Origin: Ophiothrix spiculata
Taxonomy: Eukaryota > Echinodermata > Ophiuroidea > Amphilepidida > Ophiotrichidae
NCBI GenBank assembly: GCA_000969725.1
Contig: JXSR01S008861.1
Direction: 5' to 3' (one strand)
Length of the DNA stretch: 20,745 nt
The stretch's first letter is position 1. Every line of letters begins with the position of its first letter. Below, piece by piece: positions 18,316-20,745 of this stretch. Below the pieces are notes generated by a model. That model was given only the letters and a program-made list of their open reading frames with translations, was not told the origin of the DNA and ran no database searches. A program made the translations under genes and the position numbers.

Positions 18316-18519
18316 CTTATCTCCATTTTCAATTGACAAGACTTGCGCCCTCTCTTGGCCTTCTGGTTGATGATTCACAATTTTTCCAGCCTGCTGCAAT
18401 GATGTATCTTGATGAACTAGTCTCTGCGAACCGATGGAAGTAACTCGACATACTGCTGGGATGCCGGACAAACGGCGGCATATTGTGGTCAACATATTGA
18501 GTCTGAAGAAAGTGAACAT
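18316..18519 (-). CDS. Creatinase exon 1 (leader and start)
   Basis: It encodes 68 residues ending VLSIENGDK, aligning with the N-terminal IRNGDK of bacterial creatinase, followed by a GTATGG donor at 18315. Before that lies a leader rich in Arg, Ser and Thr with no acidic residue in its first 30 positions (MLTTICRRLSGIPAVCR...), typical of a mitochondrial presequence. The ATG at 18519 is preceded by coding-incompatible sequence, and TTCACTTTCTTCAG upstream of the second ATG (18495) looks like a splice acceptor. The true start may therefore be 18495, with an untranslated exon further upstream. Confidence 0.75.
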
Positions 18520-18972
18520 TATGATATCGGGGTAGGATCAGTTTTCGAAACTTTATAAAATAATATTTGGTTCAAAATATCCAATTCTAAAACTGTATCA
18601 ATTAGACACAAAATAACACAATACCAGCAGAAAAAAGAAAAGAAAAATGTGGTCTTACATCACAGAAGGAACCGGTATAAACCACATTCCATACAACAAA
18701 ATGACAGGCAAAAAATCACTGACCATCCTGTTGATAAGCTATATGATGATGATACATGCGTTGGCTGGTTTGGTCAATGTAAACGTAAACAAGCATTTTG
18801 GCGGTCATTTTAAATTTGAAATATGAACTTGATTTTTTTTAGTCAAATGTATTTATCATACATATAGCTTTAGAAGTCATTTCAGAGTTATAACTATAGG
18901 ACAATGAGTCCCTGGTAAAAATAGGTACATTTTAACATACTTATACCTAATTACTATCTTAAGGTATGTACA
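18520..18972. other. Region 5' of the creatinase locus
   Basis: It should contain the promoter or a 5' untranslated exon, but no TATA box, CpG cluster or other core element is evident. AT-rich throughout. Confidence 0.35.
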
Positions 18973-18974
18973 TA

Positions 18975-20011
18975 CGAGGGTCATTAAAAAGTTTTACCGG
19001 TTCTATCATAACTTTTGTTCTATTAACGGTAGTTACTTGAAAATATACACAAAAAAAGCTAAGAATATTACCTACATATAGTGAAAAAATCGTGTCAATA
19101 CGTACCTTTTCTAGATTCCTGTAAGTGATCTGACAAATCAAGTAAGAGTCGGTATCTTAGAAATATCTAAGGACATTGCAACTGAAATTATATGTGCAAT
19201 TAATGTATGAACAACCATCTGTATACTCACAATTTATGAAAGTTACAGAACAAATTTGAAAGGAAAGTGTATCTAACAGTCCAACAAATCATTTGTTACT
19301 GATAAAGTGAATTTGTTATTGATAGAAACCCAGAATCCCAATATTTGAAAGGGTATCTTGTACCCTCTCAGGTTACGAATATCAGGATTATGTGTTTCTC
19401 TACAGTGTTGCTTTTCCAAGCACATGTTATGTGAAAAAGATAAAGGGTTTGCACCACATTTGTCAGTAAAGAAAATAAATTAAGTTCCCCTTGTGATTTA
19501 CTATGAAATGTATCAAATATAATAAATAATGCCACCATTTTACAATTTGTTTTATCTAGGTCAATTTCCTCGTAAAGTAAGTCTTTGTTTTTTAATAATA
19601 TTGATGCAGAGGCTATTTATTCCTATTATTGTTGTGTTTGTGAATGATCATAACTTTAACTTTGGTTCAGCTTTTTTATCATCCCGTATAATTGTATGTT
19701 CATTCTTATGTGTTATAAAATTTTCAGTGTATAACAATACTGCATATGGCCGGCTATATTATGTCCTTTTTAATTCACTGTACTTGAGCCACCTTTAAAA
19801 ATGATGCACATATTTTGCCCGTTTCCGGTGTATAGAACTTTGCTTTGGTTTTCAGATCACGTGCAAAATTTAGGATAGGTTTTGATACGATTTTTTTTCA
19901 CTATGTGTAGGTAACATTCTTAGCAATATTTTTGCCAATTTTCAAGTAGCTACTTCTAGTAATAGAACAACAGTTATGATACAACCGGTAGACCTTTTTG
20001 AATGACCCTCG
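18975..20011. mobile_element. 1.04-kb non-autonomous mariner-like element with long TIRs
   Basis: The left end CGAGGGTCATTAAAAAGTTT is mirrored at the right by CTTTTTGAATGACCCTCG. TA lies at 18973-18974 and 20012-20013. The inverted similarity continues inward for about 115-130 bp (TACCGG, TATCATAAC, TTGTTCTATTA, TACTTGAAAAT, GCTAAGAAT, TTACCTACA, AGTGAAAAAA), far longer than typical mariner TIRs. The end word ACGAGGGTCATTCAAAAAGT is a common mariner-type terminus. I found no transposase motif in the roughly 780-bp interior; the 89-codon plus-strand frame at 19529 has no known domain. Confidence 0.75.
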
Positions 20012-20097
20012 TATATTTAATCTATCCTAAATTGCACCTTCTTCACAGTATTGAAGTAGCTCTTGTTCAGAGCAGTACAATCAAAAGTGTGCTTTTC

Positions 20098-20128
20098 GCC
20101 AGGCAGAGCACTTCGCGCGCTGCCTGGC
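20098..20128. repeat. Short GC-rich hairpin
   Basis: GCCAGGCAG (20098-20106) pairs with CTGCCTGGC (20120-20128) across a 13-base loop, in a small GC-rich island (about 20090-20165) within AT-rich DNA. The role is unknown; it could be a fragment of another repeat. Confidence 0.6.
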
Positions 20129-20520
20129 TCATTGCTGGGTCCGTGGGAGGGGCGATCCGTGGGAACGGTACTAGTTCTATATTGAAGAGGAATTGAGCAT
20201 ATAATGTACCTAATTTTAATACATATTTCGAACATACAAAAGGTGCCATATGTTTTACTCTCAACCCGTTGCAAACCATTGAGGTACCTAATTTGTCGGG
20301 CTAATTAGTATCTATTTAAATAAGCTTTTGTTTCCATTACATCTTCATTGATTATACATAGTACATAAAATAAACCTAAATTATAGTTGTTTATTACAAA
20401 CAATTTACAGGAAGTTCAAGATATATCTAAATCTAAATGTATCTAGTTGCCCCTTAATTCCTTTGGAATTATCTCAGATTAAAATTCAATATGGCTACAG
20501 GATTGATAGTTCACAACATA

Positions 20521-20592
20521 AGGCCTAAAAAAATTGTTTGATTGGCGTAACCCGACCTACCCTAATTTTACCACCAACCCTAGATATTTTTA
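20521..20592 (+). repeat. Dispersed repeat GGCCTAAAAAATTG, third copy
   Basis: AGGCCTAAAAAAATTGTTTG, ATTGGCGTAACCCGACC, then CCAACCCTAGA. It is the same sequence as the inverted copy at 18104-18170. No TIRs were recognised at its edges. The rest of 20200-20745 is AT-rich with no supported feature. Confidence 0.65.
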
Positions 20593-20745
20593 TTTTTTTT
20601 GAGCATGGTAAAAAACCTCAAAATCCCAAATTTGATGGGAATCGATTCATGGGAACCCAAGATATGGCTTGCAGGACATTCAAAATGACAAATAAAAGAT
20701 GTGTTACAGAAAAAGTGAAGCTGTTTTTGTATATGTGCCATATAT

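Larger units (their letters stand above)
13844..18519 (-). pseudogene. Creatinase (creatine amidinohydrolase, M24 fold), six exons, three in-frame stops
   Basis: Creatinase hydrolyses creatine to sarcosine and urea; the fold is an N-terminal creatinase domain plus a C-terminal M24 pita-bread domain. The minus-strand exons are 18519-18316, 17365-16747, 16050-15936, 15524-15335, 14335-14275 and 14055-13844. All introns are GT-AG and all phases fit (about 466 codons; the bacterial enzyme is about 400, the excess being an N-terminal leader). Recognisable blocks include INYYSDF, SGRPYGLAV, QPWRRANYT, VVYTDWQRD, NTDGCHN, IKPGVKCGDIVKELN and GAGGYREHD. Exon 2 has TAG at 17081-17083, and the exon 5 candidate has TAA (14312-14314) and TAG (14297-14299). 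Exons 3 and 5 are also more diverged than exons 1, 2, 4 and 6. I infer a recent pseudogene or null allele. Sequence error, or a missed alternative exon 5, remains possible. Confidence 0.75.

Noticed and set aside
13844..18519. Stop-codon reassignment as an explanation for in-frame TAG/TAA in creatinase
   Set aside because: The 527-codon ankyrin frame and the creatinase terminus use standard stops, and metazoan nuclear genomes use the standard code; pseudogenisation is simpler.
13844..18519. Bacterial contamination or very recent bacterial transfer of creatinase
   Set aside because: Five GT-AG introns with consistent phases, intronic animal-type repeats and a mitochondrial-like leader show a long-resident eukaryotic gene.
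19529..19798. 89-codon hydrophobic frame inside the mariner-like element
   Set aside because: No transposase DDE motif or helix-turn-helix pattern; AT-rich DNA readily yields Phe/Leu/Ile-rich frames.

Overview
The window is metazoan nuclear DNA: AT-rich and gene-poor, with GT-AG introns, microsatellites and many small non-autonomous transposons. The mix of a mitochondrial-looking creatinase gene, an ANKRD63/ANKRD34-type ankyrin gene, pogo- and mariner-type terminal repeats and tRNA-derived SINE pieces fits a marine invertebrate deuterostome (echinoderm or hemichordate grade). That placement is inference; no species-diagnostic sequence is present.

Only two protein-coding loci can be supported, both on the minus strand. 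(1) 7838-9421 is a single-exon gene for a 527-residue protein. It has five N-terminal ankyrin repeats and a long Ser/Asn-rich basic tail containing an in-frame 27-bp minisatellite. (2) 13844-18519 is a six-exon creatinase (creatine amidinohydrolase, M24 'pita-bread' fold) that I reconstructed by homology and splice-site phase. All six exons join in compatible phase to a model of about 466 codons. However, exon 2 carries an in-frame TAG, and exon 5, which covers the catalytic-histidine loop, carries TAA and TAG. The locus is therefore most likely a recently decayed pseudogene or a null allele.

Layout: 1-7800 is intergenic and repeat-rich. It holds foldbacks, three copies of a pogo-like MITE, a 577-bp element with CGCGAA-rich arms, a family with CAGGGGG-type ends, G/C homopolymers and a SINE-like block. 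7838-9421 is the ankyrin gene. 9422-13843 is intergenic, with a SINE ending in (TGAT)n, a near-perfect 64-bp hairpin, and a degenerate tandem repeat interrupted by one MITE nested inside another. 13844-18519 is the creatinase locus, whose introns have collected a MITE, a microsatellite, a SINE next to a poly-G tract, and dispersed repeats. 18520-20745 holds a 1.04-kb mariner-like non-autonomous element and another dispersed-repeat copy.

Nothing links the two genes functionally. The most notable point is a eukaryotic creatinase, with a mitochondrial-type leader, caught in the process of being lost. I saw no wholly new gene system here.
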